From Bordetella flabilis (GTDB lineage: Bacteria > Pseudomonadota > Gammaproteobacteria > Burkholderiales > Burkholderiaceae_B), in the NCBI RefSeq assembly GCF_001676725.1, contig NZ_CP016172.1, forward strand, positions 3,286,001-3,350,000: a DNA stretch of 64,000 nucleotides, read 5' to 3'. The position numbers were made by a program, and so were the translations under genes. Below the pieces are notes generated by a model, which searched no databases, was not told the DNA's origin, and saw only the letters and a list, made by a program, of their open reading frames with translations. This document shows positions 61,883-64,000 of this stretch, piece after piece; within the stretch, counting starts at the first letter, position 1, and each line of letters begins with the position of its first letter.

Positions 61883-62950
61883 TCAATTCGCGGCAGCTTC
61901 CAGCCGCTTCACGAACGCGGCGCCCGCCTCGCGCGTACCGAGCTTGCCGCCCACATCGACCGTGCACTCGCGCGCCTGGATGGTGTCGGCCAGCGTTTTT
62001 TCCATGGCGGCACTGGCCTCCATGAAAGCCTGCTTGCCCTTGCGCTGGCCATACCAGTTCAGCAGCATTGCGGCCGACAGGATCAGCGAGGCGGGGTTGG
62101 CGATGTTCTGCCCGGCAATGTCGGGCGCGGAGCCATGCGCCGCCTGCCCCATGGCATGTTCGCGTCCGGCGTTCAAGGAACCACCCAGGCCCAGGCTGCC
62201 CGACAGCTCGGCGGTCAGGTCCGACAGGATGTCGCCGAACATATTCGTCGTGACGATGACGTCGTAGCGGTCCGGCGCGCGCACGACGTGCGCCATCATG
62301 GCGTCCACGATGACCTCGTCGATGCGGACATCCGGGAACTCCTTGCCCACCTGGTGGCACATGTCGATGAACATGCCATCGCCCAGCTTCAGGACATTGG
62401 CCTTGTGCACGATGGTCACATGCTTCTTGCGGGTCATGGCCAGCTCGAAGGCCGAGCGGGCGATGCGCTCGCAGCAGAGCCGCGTGATCCGCCGCAGCGA
62501 TATCACGAGGTCCGGGGTGATCAGCATTTCGCTGGGGCCCGACTCGATATTGCGGTCGGCGTAGAAGCCTTCGGTGTTCTCGCGCACCACTACCAGGTCG
62601 AACTCGCCCAGGCGTGCGGGAATGCCGGGATAGGTACGTGCCGGCCGGATATTGGCGTACAGGTCCAGCGCCTTGCGGAAGAACTTCGAGGGATTGATCT
62701 CGCCCTTGGCCTCGTCCTTGAAGTCGTACGTCGCCATGGGGCCCAGCATCAGGCCGTCGGCCGCGCGCACCTTTTCCAGCAACGCGGGAGTGACCGTCGC
62801 ACCGTGGCGCTGCAGGCTCTCGTGGCCGGCGATATCGTGATCCAGCTGCAGGCCCAGGCCGAAGCGGCGATCCGCCGCATGCAGGGCGTCGACCGTCACG
62901 GCCATGGTTTCCGGTCCGATCCCGTCGCCGGGCAGCACTACGATTTTCAT
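61883..62950 (-). CDS. beta-decarboxylating dehydrogenase (isopropylmalate/tartrate dehydrogenase type)
   Basis: 355 residues. Family marks: VVLPGDGIGPETMAVTVDAL, LYANIRPARTYPG (substrate Arg residues), VRENTEGFYADRN, IVHKANVLKLGDGMF (catalytic Lys), FGDILSDLTAELSGSLGLGGS with metal-binding Asp, and HGSAPDIAGQNIANP for NAD binding. The family oxidises and decarboxylates malate-like acids with a 2- or 3-substituent. Linkage to a Bug receptor and a PEP mutase-type lyase favours D-malate, tartrate or a substituted malate over leucine synthesis. It follows the receptor gene after 53 bases. Confidence 0.93.
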   Translation of the reverse strand: MKIVVLPGDGIGPETMAVTVDALHAADRRFGLGLQLDHDIAGHESLQRHGATVTPALLEKVRAADGLMLGPMATYDFKDEAKGEINPSKFFRKALDLYANIRPARTYPGIPARLGEFDLVVVRENTEGFYADRNIESGPSEMLITPDLVISLRRITRLCCERIARSAFELAMTRKKHVTIVHKANVLKLGDGMFIDMCHQVGKEFPDVRIDEVIVDAMMAHVVRAPDRYDVIVTTNMFGDILSDLTAELSGSLGLGGSLNAGREHAMGQAAHGSAPDIAGQNIANPASLILSAAMLLNWYGQRKGKQAFMEASAAMEKTLADTIQARECTVDVGGKLGTREAGAAFVKRLEAAAN

Positions 62951-63003
62951 GAATTTTTCCTTGAAAGAAACAGCAGATTCGACACGTCTGCGGAAAATGG
63001 CAT

Positions 63004-63981
63004 TCAGTCCAGCTTGATGCCGGACTGCTTCACCACGCCGCGCCAGAGCGTGAGCTCGTTATGCAAGACCTGCGCGAAATCGGCCGGCGTGCCCTTGAAC
63101 AGGTCCGCGCCTTCGTCGGTCAGGCGCCGCCGCGTCAGGTCGGCGGCCGCGGCATCATTGACCGCCACATTCAGCTTCTCGACGATGTCCTTCGGCGTGC
63201 CCGCCGGAGCCAGCACGCCCCACCAGGTGCTGATGTCGAAGTCCGGAATCCCGGCCTCGGCCATGGTCGGCGTATCGGGAAAGAGCGGCGAACGGGTCTT
63301 GCTTGTCACGGCCAGCAACCGCACGCGCTGGTCCTTGACCTGCGGCAGGATGGTCGGCACGGTGGCGAAGAACACCTGCACGCGGCCCGCCAGCAGATCC
63401 ATCGTCGCCGGCCCGCTGCCCTTGTAGGGCACATGCGTCATCTGCACACCGGCGCGCTGCTTGAAGAGTTCGCCGGACAAATGGTTGATGCTGCCGTTGC
63501 CGGCAGAGCAGAAATTGATCGTTCCCGGTTTTTTCGAGGCCAGATCGCGCAACTGGGCCACGCTGTCCACGCCCAGGTCCCTGGTGGTCACCACCAGCAA
63601 CGGGCCGCGGCCGATCAGGGCGATGGGCTGGAAGGACTTCTCGACGTCATAGCTGGTCGAGGCTTCCGCCGCGGCGTTGGTCACGAACGTGGAGGTGGCG
63701 AACAGCAGGGTATAGCCGTCGGGCGCGGCATGGGCCACGGCATTGGCCCCGATCGAGCCGCCTCCCCCACCGCGGTTTTCCACGACCACGGCCTGGCCCA
63801 GCTTTTCCCCCAGGCTGCGGGCCATGTCGCGGGCGATGCTGTCGGTCCCGCCGCCCGCGGCAAACGGCACGATAAGGCGTATGGGCTTTTCGGGAAAGCC
63901 TTGCGCGCCAGCCAGCGCAGGCAGCAAGGTCGCCGTGGCGAGCAGCCACGCACGCAGGGTTTCGAGGCGCGGTTTGAACAC
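63004..63981 (-). CDS. Bug/TctC-family periplasmic receptor
   Basis: 325 residues from a GTG at 63981, with AGGAG 8 bases upstream. Signal peptide LRAWLLATATLLPALAGAQG, then FPEKPIRLIVPFAAGGGTD, VVVENRGGGGGSIGANAVA, a PDGYTLLFATSTFVTNAA stretch and HVPYKGSGPATMDLLAG, all Bug blocks. It is first in an operon with the tartrate/isopropylmalate-type dehydrogenase and the lyase, so it likely binds the same hydroxy-dicarboxylate. The TctAB membrane genes are not in the window. Confidence 0.93.
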   Translation of the reverse strand: MFKPRLETLRAWLLATATLLPALAGAQGFPEKPIRLIVPFAAGGGTDSIARDMARSLGEKLGQAVVVENRGGGGGSIGANAVAHAAPDGYTLLFATSTFVTNAAAEASTSYDVEKSFQPIALIGRGPLLVVTTRDLGVDSVAQLRDLASKKPGTINFCSAGNGSINHLSGELFKQRAGVQMTHVPYKGSGPATMDLLAGRVQVFFATVPTILPQVKDQRVRLLAVTSKTRSPLFPDTPTMAEAGIPDFDISTWWGVLAPAGTPKDIVEKLNVAVNDAAAADLTRRRLTDEGADLFKGTPADFAQVLHNELTLWRGVVKQSGIKLD

Positions 63982-64000
63982 GGGGTGTCTCCTGTAGGCG

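Overview
The window looks like chromosomal accessory-metabolism DNA from a GC-rich betaproteobacterium of the Alcaligenaceae (environmental Bordetella or Achromobacter type). The reasons are the very high GC, the dense GC3-biased coding, four Bug/TctC-type solute receptors spread over separate loci, and six LysR regulators, most paired with a small catabolic or transport unit. I saw no rRNA, tRNA, CRISPR array, phage or insertion sequence. Species identity is inference.

Layout. 1-4.7 kb: 5' part of a gamma-glutamyltransferase gene with a divergent LysR, two small exported proteins (one with a His/Asp-rich tail), an exported orphan and a Bug receptor. 4.9-7.8 kb: a LeuD/LeuC-like dehydratase pair with a divergent LysR. 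7.8-11.7 kb: O-methyltransferase and the molybdate unit modA-modB-modC-modE-like. 12-16.8 kb: lipoprotein hydrolase, Nnr NAD(P)HX repair enzyme, TauE/SafE exporter, LysR and a coupled SelT/W-like protein.

16.8-24.2 kb: an eight-gene acyl-CoA unit (enoyl-CoA hydratase, SDR, CoA-transferase A and B, nitronate monooxygenase-like, MaoC, DUF35, cysteine-less thiolase-like) with a divergent IclR. 24.3-31.7 kb: a Bug receptor, then an amidohydrolase translationally coupled to a sulfonate/nitrate-type ABC transporter with two different permeases, then LysR. 31.7-39.3 kb: FMN 2-hydroxyacid dehydrogenase and, divergently, an RND efflux operon (pump-adaptor-outer-membrane factor), with a long perfect inverted repeat between them. 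39.4-42.5 kb: LysR, Bug receptor and aspartoacylase-like hydrolase. 42.6-47 kb: a rhodanese, TauD-like dioxygenase and SsuABC-like transporter operon, probably for organosulfur use. 47-52.3 kb: DHA2-type MFS transporter, MarR, exported LD-carboxypeptidase-like lipoprotein and a B12-type radical SAM protein.

52.4-60.7 kb is the most interesting block. A sigma factor with the ECF41 hallmarks WLPEP, DGGG and NPDKL sits with a carboxymuconolactone decarboxylase/AhpD-like protein, an NmrA-type oxidoreductase, an Ohr/OsmC peroxidase, a periplasmic cupin and a LysR gene. That LysR gene is preceded by TGTCACA-N16-CGTC, the ECF41 promoter motif as I recall it. Nearby are a (GGCAC)7 tandem repeat, a bestrophin-like channel and a DUF899 gene interrupted by an amber codon where the family normally has Trp. 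60.8-64 kb: a Bug receptor, a beta-decarboxylating dehydrogenase and a PEP mutase/isocitrate lyase-family enzyme, probably a dicarboxylate or hydroxyacid unit.
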